Source: JBBQTU01 sp038213005
Lineage (GTDB): Bacteria > Planctomycetota > Phycisphaerae > Tepidisphaerales > Tepidisphaeraceae
Direction: 5' to 3'
NCBI GenBank assembly: GCA_038213005.1
Contig: JBBQTU010000239.1
Coordinates: forward strand, 1 to 6,270
Length of the DNA stretch: 6,270 bases
Below the pieces are notes generated by a model. That model saw nothing but the letters and a program-made list of their open reading frames with translations, was not told where the DNA came from and did no database searches. Position numbers and translations under genes: made by a program. Positions 1 to 5,342 of the stretch are shown here, one piece after another (positions within the stretch are counted from its first letter, which is position 1; each line of letters begins with the position of its first letter).

Positions 1-70
1 TCTTCCTTCCCCGCGTCAGGGGACTGGATTCAAACTCCCGAGCGGCTGTTGTTCATGGATCGAGCCACGC

Positions 71-401
71 ATGATTGTTGCCCACGTTGAGAAGGTCGCG
101 ACTGAACTCTCCCTCAAGCTGGCGCAGGTTGCCTCGACGGCCGCTCTGCTGGACGAGGGGGGGGACCGTGCCGTTTATCGCCCGCTACCGCAAGGAGGCC
201 ACCGGCCTGCTGGATGAGGTGCAGATCACCAGTATCCGCGACCGGCTGGCGCAGCTCGTCGAGTTGGATGCCCGGCGGAAGTCGGTCATCGAATCGCTGA
301 CGGAACGAAAGCTCCTGACCGATCCACTCAAGGGCAAGATCGACGCGGCCGAGACACTGGCGACACTGGAAGATATCTATCTGCCGTTCCGGCCCAAGCG
401 C
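71..401 (+). pseudogene. tex: Tex N-terminal fragment, frameshifted and truncated
   Basis: This matches the N-terminal domain of Tex, a conserved cytoplasmic nucleic-acid-binding protein linked to transcription that is normally about 750-800 residues long. The ATG at 71 opens a frame reading MIVAHVEKVATELSLKLAQV and on to LLDEGG (about residue 31). The family block TVPFIARYRKEATG, LLDEVQ and then LEDIYLPFRPKR continues only in another frame, from position 165. The switch lies in a run of eight G (157-164); seven G would restore one continuous frame. Homology stops after about 110 residues near position 401, where Tex should read roughly KRRTRA, and the sequence becomes an unrelated fragment. 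The S1 RNA-binding and helix-hairpin-helix regions are therefore absent. I see no convincing promoter or ribosome site in bases 1-70. The family call is firm; whether the damage is biological or a sequencing/assembly error is open. Confidence 0.8.
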
Positions 402-895
402 CAACCCCGGTCCCGTCCACCCCATCCGCCCCGACGGCACCATCGACGTCTCCGCATGGAACACCCCGGCCGCCAAGCGTCCCACCGGCCCTATCGCCAT
501 GAAACTCGGCAAAGTCCTCCAGCCCGAATATCCGCTCTCCGAACCGCTGCTCCTCTTCGTCCACCCCAAAGCTCCCCAGAACGTCAAAGACTTCGCCGCC
601 TGGTGCGTCAGCGAGCCCGGGGCGACCGTCGCCGAAACCATCGGCCTGATCACCCCCTTCGCCGATGCCCAGACCAAGGCCCAGCAACGACTCACCGACC
701 TCCGTGCCGGCAAGGGCGAACCCCTCGCCGTCTGCGGCCAGGGCTCCCTCTACTACCTCGCTCGCGACCTCACCCTCTCCTTCACCCGCTCCACCCGGCC
801 GGTTGAACTCAAGTACGAACCCGAGACCGCCGAACACCTGGCAACACTCTTCCTCCAGGGCCACCACGCCGTCCTGCTCTCCTGGGACCCGCTCG
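400..895 (+). pseudogene. Internal fragment of a phosphate-type (PstS-like) periplasmic binding protein
   Basis: An open frame, third-position GC rich, runs from about 400 to about 895 with no start of its own at the left end; the ATG at 499 is internal. It contains the run QPEYPLSEPLLLFVHPKAP, then NVKDFAAWCVSEPG, which resembles the block in PstS-like substrate-binding proteins where a 'YPLSRPLYLY' strand precedes 'VKAFIDFLLSPEGQ'. A second segment, GEPLAVCGQGSLYYLARDLT, resembles the start of another binding-domain lobe ('GSGTVAPL'), so the parent may have tandem domains. In a complete gene this would be an extracytoplasmic phosphate sensor or transport component. Here both ends are missing: the left end joins tex and the right end runs into a fragment coded on the other strand, the frame closing by chance at 961-963. 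Fragment status is clear; the family call is moderate. Confidence 0.5.
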
Positions 896-1125
896 GGGTG
901 AGGGAGGTCTTGCCCGTCTTGGGGTTGACGACGACGGCCGCCACGCGGGCACCGATGGTGTAGGACTTGAGGCCCTTCTTCTCCAGTTCCTGCCATTGAG
1001 CGGCGAGGGAGCAGGGTTTGGGCGAGGGAACCAAGTTTGGGTCTGAGGACGCGGCGGTGGCCGCGACGGAAGGGGCTACACCCGGGGCGGCTGTGCTACG
1101 GGGCGGATATGGCTGTCCAGTGGGG
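895..1125 (-). pseudogene. Unidentified gene fragment on the minus strand
   Basis: Read on the minus strand from about 1125 to 895, this stretch has coding-like composition. An Ala/Pro/Ser-rich linker (TAAPGVAPSVAATAASSDPN) is followed by a folded-looking piece, QWQELEKKGLKSYTIGARV and then AAVVVNPKTGKTSLTP. The linker plus small beta-rich segment recalls periplasmic parts of secretion or pilus-assembly proteins, but I do not recognise the family and assign no function. No start codon or ribosome site belongs to it. The left boundary joins the binding-protein fragment, which is coded on the opposite strand, and the right boundary is near a GC-rich hairpin (1124-1140). The plus-strand frames over the same bases look like shadows. 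Confidence 0.35.
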
Positions 1126-1139
1126 CCGGCCGCCCCGGC

Positions 1140-1312
1140 CGCCCATTCCGTCCTATACCAGCAGGCCCTCGCCTCGCCCCTCAACCCCGGCCAACCCAGC
1201 GTGCGATCAACTGCTCGCTCAGGCCGGCGGTGCCTACGACATCGTCGGCATCCGCTGGGACTCAACCCACGCCGATAACCTGATCGTCTTCGAAAAGTCG
1301 ATGCTGGAGTGA
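1140..1312 (+). pseudogene. C-terminal fragment of an unidentified protein, probably frameshifted
   Basis: The end of a coding region is visible. The frame reading CDQLLAQAGGAYDIVGIRWD and then STHADNLIVFEKSMLE ends in TGA at 1310-1312, with strong C/G third positions. Upstream of about 1195 the coding-like signal moves to another frame, reading AAHSVLYQQALASPLNPGQP, which suggests a one-base indel near 1195-1205. No start codon belongs to it. I do not recognise the family. The stop is only 18 bases from the end of the converging vapC at 1331, so this is a tail-to-tail arrangement. Confidence 0.35.
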
Positions 1313-1330
1313 CTGGACGGCGATGCCTCT

Positions 1331-1705
1331 TCACCAGATGGCATGGCGATAGTGCTGGCGGATAAGTCGATCCCTAGAGAGCAGGTGCGACTGGCTAAGC
1401 TTGGCCTGCGACACAATCAGACGGTCAAACGGATCGCGGGTCCAAGTCTCGTGTAGAGCCTGACGGACGATATCCACAAACGGCTGTTGCGCGATCTCCA
1501 ACCCAATGTCACCGGCCAGCGCCTGGACAATCTTCTCGGCTGTGACGGCGATGCGTCCCAACTCGTGCAGGTAATCCAGCTCGAGCACTACCATCGGCGA
1601 TATGAGCAGGTCCTCGTCGTCAATTGCCGCGGCTGCGTCTCGCGAGAGTTCTTGTAGCTGGCCGAAATAGAGCCACGCAACCACGTGAGTATCAAGGTAG
1701 ATCAT
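1331..1705 (-). CDS. vapC: VapC-type PIN-domain ribonuclease toxin
   Basis: This is a 124-residue PIN-domain protein, the usual VapC length. VapC toxins are Mg2+-dependent cytoplasmic RNases that cut specific tRNA or rRNA sites and are neutralised by the cognate antitoxin. The acidic active site is complete: D5 in MIYLDTHVVAWL, E42 in SPMVVLELDYL, D91/D94 in TWTRDPFDRLIVSQA, and D112 in HLLSRDRLI. I chose the ATG at 1705 because MIYLDTH is the canonical PIN start; the open frame extends upstream to an ATG at 1762, but that adds 19 residues without PIN character that lie wholly inside the antitoxin gene. The start lies 14 bases inside the antitoxin gene (shared bases 1692-1705), so the two are translationally coupled in one operon. 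The partner is a Phd/YefM-type protein, a combination common for this PIN subgroup. No terminator is evident after the stop. Confidence 0.9.
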   Translation of the reverse strand: MIYLDTHVVAWLYFGQLQELSRDAAAAIDDEDLLISPMVVLELDYLHELGRIAVTAEKIVQALAGDIGLEIAQQPFVDIVRQALHETWTRDPFDRLIVSQAKLSQSHLLSRDRLIRQHYRHAIW

Positions 1706-1931
1706 GCCCGGTCCAGGTGGAAGACCAATCGAGGCCCAGCAGTTCCTCTGGCTTGCAAACAAGCCCGGGGCGCTTCTTCAATCGGCTCAACTTACTCGCG
1801 GGGCGCTCCGGCACAATTCGCACCTTGCGACCTTTGCGCAGTATCTCGACCGGCATGCCCGTCTCAAGAACCTCATCCACCACGCGATAGAGGTTGGCGC
1901 GCAACGCAGATAGAGTCATCGCCGACTTCAT
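1692..1931 (-). CDS. vapB: Phd/YefM-type antitoxin of the first toxin-antitoxin pair
   Basis: This is a 79-residue antitoxin. The N-terminal part (M5-P41: MTLSALRANLYRVVDEVLET, then GMPVEILRKGRKVRIVP) follows the Phd/YefM pattern: a short strand, the helix carrying the 'LR..L...V.EV' face, a G-P-V turn, and a beta strand of the 'I.R.GR.V..IVP' type. This half dimerises and binds operator DNA. The C-terminal part, ending in LLGLDWSSTWTGHDLP, has the tryptophan-containing tail that usually wraps the toxin. The open frame contains ATGs at 1949, 1940 and 1937, but these lie upstream of or inside the -10 box of a near-consensus promoter and cannot be transcribed from it. The ATG at 1931 sits where transcription should begin, giving a leaderless mRNA; the ATG at 1919 (M5) is the fallback. 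The gene overlaps vapC by 14 bases. Autoregulation by the antitoxin, alone or with toxin, is inferred from the palindromes upstream. Confidence 0.85.
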   Translation of the reverse strand: MKSAMTLSALRANLYRVVDEVLETGMPVEILRKGRKVRIVPERPASKLSRLKKRPGLVCKPEELLGLDWSSTWTGHDLP

Positions 1932-1938
1932 GATCATC

Positions 1939-1967
1939 ATTATAGGCATGCGTACGTACGATCACAA
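1939..1967 (-). promoter_or_regulatory. Sigma-70-type promoter of the first vapBC operon
   Basis: On the minus strand a perfect -10 box TATAAT (1944-1939) lies exactly 17 bases downstream of a -35-like TTGTGA (1967-1962). Transcription should start about 7 bases after the -10 box, at about 1932, essentially on the antitoxin ATG at 1931. No ribosome-binding site precedes that ATG within the predicted transcript, so translation would be leaderless. Confidence 0.7.
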
Positions 1968-1980
1968 GATCCGTACGTAC
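1951..1980. promoter_or_regulatory. Probable toxin-antitoxin operator: two GTACGTAC palindromes
   Basis: Two copies of the 8-bp palindrome GTACGTAC (1952-1959 and 1973-1980) have centres 21 bp apart, two helical turns. They flank the -35 box; the first lies within the promoter spacer. The arms extend to GTACGTACGATC and GATCCGTACGTAC, an inverted repeat with one extra base, centred on the -35 element. This is the layout expected for cooperative binding by an antitoxin dimer pair repressing its own operon. Confidence 0.6.
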
Positions 1981-2044
1981 CAGTATCGCGGTGTCTTACT
2001 GCTGACGAACCTTCGCGGCTTGCGTCGCGACGTCCTGGGCTGCG

Positions 2045-2896
2045 CTACCGTTCATTCCGATAATCCGTCTTCGCATCATCGGCGTCATACGCCTGGTCGG
2101 CGTTGTCGCCCTTGATCTCGATGCGCTCCACCGCGACGCACTTGCCCGTGTCCGAGTCGATCTCCGCCAGCACGCCGCACATGCGCACATCGCCGGTCGC
2201 CACCTCAAACGGCGCGTGCATGCTGGTGGTCATGTATTTCAGCACCCGGTCCTTGCGCCGACCCAGGACCGAATCATACGGCCCGCACATCCCCACGTCC
2301 GTGATATACGCCGTTCCGCCGGCCAGCGTGTGCGCGTCGGCCGTGGGCACATGCGTATGCGTGCCAAACACCAGCGAGCATCGCCCGTCCATGAAGTGCC
2401 CCAGCGCCACCTTCTCGCTGGTGGCCTCGGCATGCACATCGCACACCGACACCTTCACGCCCCTGGAAGCGAGCTGCGTCAGGACAAGATCACTGGCGTG
2501 GAAAGGATCGTCGGCCGGGAAATTCATGAAGATGCGCCCCAGCACGCTGAACACGCCGACGTTCACCCCGGAAGTTGTAGTAATCACCGTGAAAGTCCGC
2601 CCGGCCGCCGCCGCCGAGATATTGGCCGGCCGCACAATCCGTTCGCTGCTCTGGAGGGTTGGGATGATATCCGGGCGCCGGTAGATATGGTCGCCCAGCG
2701 TAGCCACATCCACGCCGTACGAACGCAGTTTGTGGAACAGGTTCGCGGTGATCCCGCTCCCCCCGGCCACGTTCTCGCTGTTGGCGACAACCAGGTCGAT
2801 CTGACGCTGGCGCACCAGCGTGGGGAGGTGCTGGCACAGCACCATTCGGCCAGGTCGGCCAACAATATCGCCCAGCGCCAGGATGCGGATGATCAT
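2045..2896 (-). CDS. ymdB: YmdB-family metallophosphoesterase (2',3'-cyclic nucleotide phosphodiesterase)
   Basis: This 283-residue protein matches the YmdB/TIGR00282 family in length and in every motif block. Characterised members are cytoplasmic dinuclear-metal phosphodiesterases acting on 2',3'-cyclic AMP, and in Bacillus they affect biofilm and sporulation decisions. Visible motifs: ALGDIVGRPGR (metal ligand D10), VVANSENVAGGSGIT (E41, N42), TLGDHIYRRPDI (H70), CDVHAEATSEK (H155), FGTHTHVPTADA (H180, H182) and ITDVGMCGPYDSVLG (200-212). The odd point is residue 69: the family block normally reads GNH and here reads GDH, placing Asp where a metal-binding Asn is usual. I chose the ATG at 2896 because the protein then begins MIIRILALGD, as homologues do; the frame stays open upstream without homology and runs through a repeat. 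The last 20 or so residues (ADQAYDADDAKTDYRNER) are a low-complexity acidic tail. The gene stands alone, 200 bases from the esterase upstream. Confidence 0.92.
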   Translation of the reverse strand: MIIRILALGDIVGRPGRMVLCQHLPTLVRQRQIDLVVANSENVAGGSGITANLFHKLRSYGVDVATLGDHIYRRPDIIPTLQSSERIVRPANISAAAAGRTFTVITTTSGVNVGVFSVLGRIFMNFPADDPFHASDLVLTQLASRGVKVSVCDVHAEATSEKVALGHFMDGRCSLVFGTHTHVPTADAHTLAGGTAYITDVGMCGPYDSVLGRRKDRVLKYMTTSMHAPFEVATGDVRMCGVLAEIDSDTGKCVAVERIEIKGDNADQAYDADDAKTDYRNER

Positions 2897-2902
2897 GCCT
2901 GT

Positions 2903-2931
2903 AGGGTAGGGACCACTCCGGGCTAAAGCAA
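2903..2931 (-). promoter_or_regulatory. Possible weak promoter of ymdB
   Basis: On the minus strand, TTGCTT (2931-2926) and TACCCT (2908-2903) are separated by 17 bases. Each matches only about half of the consensus. A start about 7 bases downstream would fall at about 2896, on the ymdB ATG. The spacing and the coincidence with the start codon support it; the poor box match makes it tentative. No good ribosome site is visible before this ATG. Confidence 0.25.
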
Positions 2932-2978
2932 TCGCCTCACTCGCGTCCCGCTTTACGGGCATGTCCGACAATCCGGGC

Positions 2979-3006
2979 AAGCACGAAATACGAAGCACGA
3001 AATACG
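2979..3006. repeat. Perfect 14-bp tandem duplication (aagcacgaaatacg x2)
   Basis: Two adjacent identical copies of AAGCACGAAATACG (2979-2992, 2993-3006) are followed by AAACAACGCGGAAACGG. It is A-rich against a GC-rich background and lies between ymdB and the esterase. Translated on the minus strand it gives a run like FRVVSYFVLRISC, a spurious peptide style that I recall from intergenic 'CGAAGCACGAAATCC' repeats in Planctomycetota and Verrucomicrobiota assemblies; I could not verify this here. The rest of the 2897-3096 spacer holds only the tentative ymdB promoter and a hairpin at 3068-3092. Confidence 0.8.
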
Positions 3007-3067
3007 AAACAACGCGGAAACGGAGAAAATTCAAAGCAGCAAACGCGGAGCGGCGCGGACATGCGGT

Positions 3068-3092
3068 ACGTCGCCCGGATTTTCGGGCACGT
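3068..3092 (-). terminator. Hairpin just after the esterase stop, terminator-like
   Basis: An inverted repeat reads ACGT-C-GCCCG (3068-3077), loop GATTTT, CGGGC-ACGT (3084-3092), giving 9 paired bases with one bulged C. On the minus strand it begins 5 bases past the esterase stop codon, a natural place for transcript termination or 3'-end protection. There is no U-tract after it, so classical intrinsic termination is uncertain. Confidence 0.4.
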
Positions 3093-3096
3093 CCCC

Positions 3097-4431
3097 TCAC
3101 TTCTGCCCGCGCCGGTGCTTCATCAGCTCATCATAAAACGGGCGGGTCGGGTAATAATTCGCCCAGCACCCGTGCTCGCCGCCAGGCACCACTGTCAGTT
3201 TCACGCGATCGCCCAGCGTCGGCCGCAGCGCTTCGTCCATCTGTCTCGATCCCTGCGTGAACAGGTAATCCCTCTCCCCGCAGATGATCCAGACGTAGTT
3301 CAGGGTCGCCAGGCGCGCCCCGGCCGACTTCGGCCGGGTCGCCACCGCCGATATCGGCGCAATCGCCGCGAACGTCTGCGGCGACTCCAGCGCCACCAGC
3401 CACGTCCCCTTGCCCCCCATCGACAGCCCCGTCAGATAGACCCGATCCCGGTCAACCCGCGGATACCGCTGGCAGACCTGCTCGATCAGCCCCACAACCA
3501 TCCCCGCCGCCCCAGGGCTGTCCCAGCGCCAGTTGTTCGGCAACTGCGGATACAGCGCAATCATCGGAAACCACTTCCGCAGCCCCGGCCGGTCGTTCAT
3601 GAAGCTGGCCGGCCCTTCGTTCAATATCCCGCCCAGGTCCGACCCCTGATGCCCGTTGCCGTGCAGAAAAACCAATAGCGGCCGCTTATCCCCGGTCTTG
3701 TCATAGTCCGACGGCAGCGACAGCAGATAGGACATATCAAACCGATCGTCCGCCATCGCCACCGTCGCCCCACCCGGAAACAGATGGTCCCCAGGCTGCG
3801 TAACCGGTCTGGCCTCAGGCTTCAGCGTGAGCGTCGACTTCACGCTCTCATAGGTTGGCAGGCCGACCTTCTGCGTTGCGGTTTCCATGCGCTTCGCGGG
3901 AATCGGCTCTTCGGTCTTCCCGTCCGGAAGCATCCACCCCACCTCCACATGCCCGCCGCCGTCGCCGCTCTTCTCGATCGCCTCAACCCACACCTTCCGC
4001 CCGGCCTTGAGCGTCACGGGCTTACTGATCTGGGCCGCAAACCGACGCCACTCCATCCGCCCACCGCCCGCGGGCACCATCGCGACCTGCTTGCGCCCCT
4101 CGGGCTTGCCATCGGCGCTGACAAACAGCACCGCCGTGTCGCTCGCCGCCACCATGAACCGGTAATCCCCATCCGCCGGCGGCACCACCCACCCATACAC
4201 CCGCAGCGCCGATGCCCCGTCGGCCGCCGACGCCTCAAACGTCTGGCTTGTCGCACTCACATCCGCAGCCCGGTTGAGATCCCCCTCCGCCAGCGAGTCT
4301 GTCGCCTGATAACCCGGCAGATTCTTCCACTGCTGAACCTGCGCCGCCCCGGCCAGCGCCATCGCCGGCAGCAGCCCCAGAGCCATGACGCACCTCGCCC
4401 CCCAACCGATAATCCGTCTCGACAACATCAT
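3097..4431 (-). CDS. Secreted PA14-like/alpha-beta-hydrolase esterase
   Basis: This is a 444-residue, probably exported two-domain hydrolase. Residues 1-29 form a signal peptide: basic RR, hydrophobic CVMALGLLPAMALA, then a GA-AQ cleavage site. Residues about 32-182 are PA14/GLEYA-like: VYGWVVPPADGDYRFMVAAS, then DTAVLFVSADG, a VEAIEKSG strand, and a closing EVGWMLPDGK...IPAKRME, as in carbohydrate-associated PA14 modules. Residues about 230-444 form an alpha/beta-hydrolase of the feruloyl/PHB-depolymerase-like esterase type: YLLSLPSDYD, oxyanion-side FLHGNGHQG (H257), nucleophile GLSMGG (S337), acid GERDYLF (D388) and His GGEHGCW (H420). The triad is complete. It probably hydrolyses an ester, perhaps in polysaccharide decoration; the substrate is unknown. 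The start at 4431 (or the adjacent ATG at 4428) was chosen for the signal peptide; the 59 extra upstream codons would cover the divergent vapBC promoter. A TAGTAT box (4442-4437) just upstream has no clear -35. Confidence 0.85.
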   Translation of the reverse strand: MMLSRRIIGWGARCVMALGLLPAMALAGAAQVQQWKNLPGYQATDSLAEGDLNRAADVSATSQTFEASAADGASALRVYGWVVPPADGDYRFMVAASDTAVLFVSADGKPEGRKQVAMVPAGGGRMEWRRFAAQISKPVTLKAGRKVWVEAIEKSGDGGGHVEVGWMLPDGKTEEPIPAKRMETATQKVGLPTYESVKSTLTLKPEARPVTQPGDHLFPGGATVAMADDRFDMSYLLSLPSDYDKTGDKRPLLVFLHGNGHQGSDLGGILNEGPASFMNDRPGLRKWFPMIALYPQLPNNWRWDSPGAAGMVVGLIEQVCQRYPRVDRDRVYLTGLSMGGKGTWLVALESPQTFAAIAPISAVATRPKSAGARLATLNYVWIICGERDYLFTQGSRQMDEALRPTLGDRVKLTVVPGGEHGCWANYYPTRPFYDELMKHRRGQK

Positions 4432-4501
4432 GCCCGATACTACCACCACGGCGACGAGGCGTTGCCAGCAAACCACAAGGCAATCGTGCCTCGGTCTTGC
4501 C

Positions 4502-4523
4502 TGCAACGTCACCCTGCGTTGCA
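4502..4523. repeat. Inverted repeat upstream of the second vapBC promoter
   Basis: TGCAACG (4502-4508) and CGTTGCA (4517-4523) form a perfect 7-bp inverted repeat with an 8-base spacer. It lies 20 bases upstream of the second vapBC -35 region and about 70 bases upstream of the divergent esterase start. It could be a regulator site shared by the two divergent units, or a chance palindrome; neither reading is strongly supported. Confidence 0.35.
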
Positions 4524-4542
4524 ATCGCCATTTTCTGTCTGC

Positions 4543-4572
4543 TTGTTCACGATCCCGACATGAGTGTATAAT
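4543..4572 (+). promoter_or_regulatory. Sigma-70-type promoter of the second vapBC operon
   Basis: A perfect -10 box TATAAT (4567-4572) is preceded by TTGTTC (4543-4548) at an 18-base spacing. Transcription should begin near 4579, giving a leader of about 14 bases that contains GGGAG (4581-4585) 7 bases before the ATG at 4593. This supports the internal ATG at 4593 over the ATG at 4575, which lies at or upstream of the predicted transcription start. Confidence 0.65.
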
Positions 4573-4592
4573 GAATGCATGGGAGTGATGCC

Positions 4593-4829
4593 ATGGCGGT
4601 GAAGACAATCACAATCGACATGATGGCGTATCGCCTGCTGGCCAGCCAGAAGCAGGGCGATGAGTCTTTCAGCCGGATGATCAAGCGACGTCTGCGCCCG
4701 AGCCGGACCGCGGCCGAGCTGCTGGCCGACCTCGGACGCGTTGCATTGGATCCCAAGACACTGGATCACCTTGATGATGTGGTGAAGCATCGTCGCCAGT
4801 CACCGGCTGCGTCGCCGACATGGGATTAG
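4593..4829 (+). CDS. vapB: VapB antitoxin, PF02697 (DUF217) type
   Basis: This 78-residue antitoxin begins MAVKTITIDMMAYRLLASQK, followed by QGDESFSRMIKRRL. It matches the PF02697 VapB pattern 'KTI.ID.EAY..L...K..GESFS..I.R', a ribbon-helix-helix-like DNA-binding N-terminus (about residues 1-30). The middle (RTAAELLADLGRVALDPKTL, about 37-57) is helical, and the tail HLDDVVKHRRQSPAASPTWD would engage the toxin. The ATG at 4593 has a good GGGAG ribosome site 7 bases upstream and lies just downstream of the predicted transcription start; the in-frame ATG at 4575 has neither. It is followed 2 bases later by vapC. Repression of its own promoter is expected from the family, but I see no clear palindromic operator over this promoter. 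It is unrelated in sequence to the Phd-type antitoxin at 1692-1931. Confidence 0.85.
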   Translation: MAVKTITIDMMAYRLLASQKQGDESFSRMIKRRLRPSRTAAELLADLGRVALDPKTLDHLDDVVKHRRQSPAASPTWD

Positions 4830-4831
4830 CC

Positions 4832-5233
4832 ATGTTCCTGGACACCACCTTCTGCATTGATCTCATGCGGGAATATCACCGCAAGACACGTGGGCCGGCT
4901 ACCCGCAAACTCGCCTCCCTTGGCACCACGCCTCTGTACGCCTCGCTGTTTGTCGCGTGCGAACTCCATGCCGGAGCCAGGATGGCCAGTGACCCGCAAC
5001 GGGAACTGCGCAAGATTCAGTGGCTCATGGAGCGGCTGACTCTGGTTGTTCCCGATGACACGTTTGCCGTGGCCTACGGGGAAGCCGAAGCCACGGTGCG
5101 GCAAAATGGGCAGCCGGTGCCTACCATGGATCTGCTCATCGGCGTTACAGCCAAAATGCAGGGTCTGCCGATTCTGACGCGCGACCCCGGGCACTATGGG
5201 CACATCCCGGGTCTGGTGGTCGAGACCTACTGA
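4832..5233 (+). CDS. vapC: VapC-type PIN-domain ribonuclease toxin (second pair)
   Basis: This is a 133-residue PIN-domain toxin with all expected acidic residues: D4 in MFLDTTFCIDLMRE, E44 in YASLFVACELHAGAR, D100 in VPTMDLLIGVTAKMQGLPI and D118 in LTRDPGHYGHIPGL. The ending follows the VapC 'RD..HF..I.GL' pattern. It should be an Mg2+-dependent tRNA/rRNA endonuclease held in check by the preceding VapB. I chose the ATG at 4832: it follows the antitoxin stop by 2 bases, has GGGA (4822-4825) 6 bases upstream and starts at the canonical first strand. The in-frame ATG at 4820 would add 4 residues (MGLA), overlap vapB by 10 bases, and lacks a ribosome site. It differs clearly from the other VapC in this window, so the two are not a recent duplication. 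Confidence 0.9.
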   Translation: MFLDTTFCIDLMREYHRKTRGPATRKLASLGTTPLYASLFVACELHAGARMASDPQRELRKIQWLMERLTLVVPDDTFAVAYGEAEATVRQNGQPVPTMDLLIGVTAKMQGLPILTRDPGHYGHIPGLVVETY

Positions 5234-5254
5234 CCCCGCGAGCATCAAGCTCCC

Positions 5255-5335
5255 CTACGCGCAAGTCGGTGCCACCCGGAACACTTCCTCCAGCGTCGTC
5301 TGCCCCTGTGTTTGTGATAGTGTCACCTCGCAGAG
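5255..5335 (-). pseudogene. Possible remnant of a PilB/GspE-like ATPase C-terminus
   Basis: Minus-strand bases about 5335-5255 read EVTLSQTQGQTTLEEVFRVA and then PTCA before a TAG at 5257-5255. The G-x-TTLEEVxRV motif is the typical C-terminal ending of type IV pilus and type II secretion ATPases (PilB/GspE). Nothing else of such a gene is visible; the upstream part of this frame is a shadow of the neighbouring zinc-ribbon gene. A short match like this could be chance, and ABC-transporter ATPases also end in a 'LEEVF' motif. Confidence 0.25.
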
Positions 5336-5342
5336 CGGTCCC

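Noticed and set aside
8..23. TCCCC...GGGGA hairpin at the left edge
   Set aside because: The stem is only 5 bp, with no U-tract and no recognised gene end upstream; too weak to call a terminator.
328..996. 222-residue minus-strand open frame
   Set aside because: Gly/Glu-rich composition is typical of an antisense shadow, and it covers the recognisable plus-strand Tex and binding-protein pieces.
1945..1949. ATG at 1949 as start of the first antitoxin
   Set aside because: It lies upstream of the TATAAT -10 box, so it would not be in the transcript; the ATG at 1931 fits the predicted transcription start.
2216..2926. 236-residue plus-strand open frame
   Set aside because: It is antisense to ymdB, where every family motif is on the minus strand.
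2897..3100. N-terminal extension of YmdB to the ATG at 3100
   Set aside because: The extra 68 residues include translated repeat sequence (FRVVSYFVLRISC) and have no family similarity; homologues begin at the ILALGD strand.
3784..4563. 259-residue plus-strand open frame
   Set aside because: It is Arg/His/Pro-rich and antisense to the esterase, whose signal peptide, PA14-like motifs and triad are clear.
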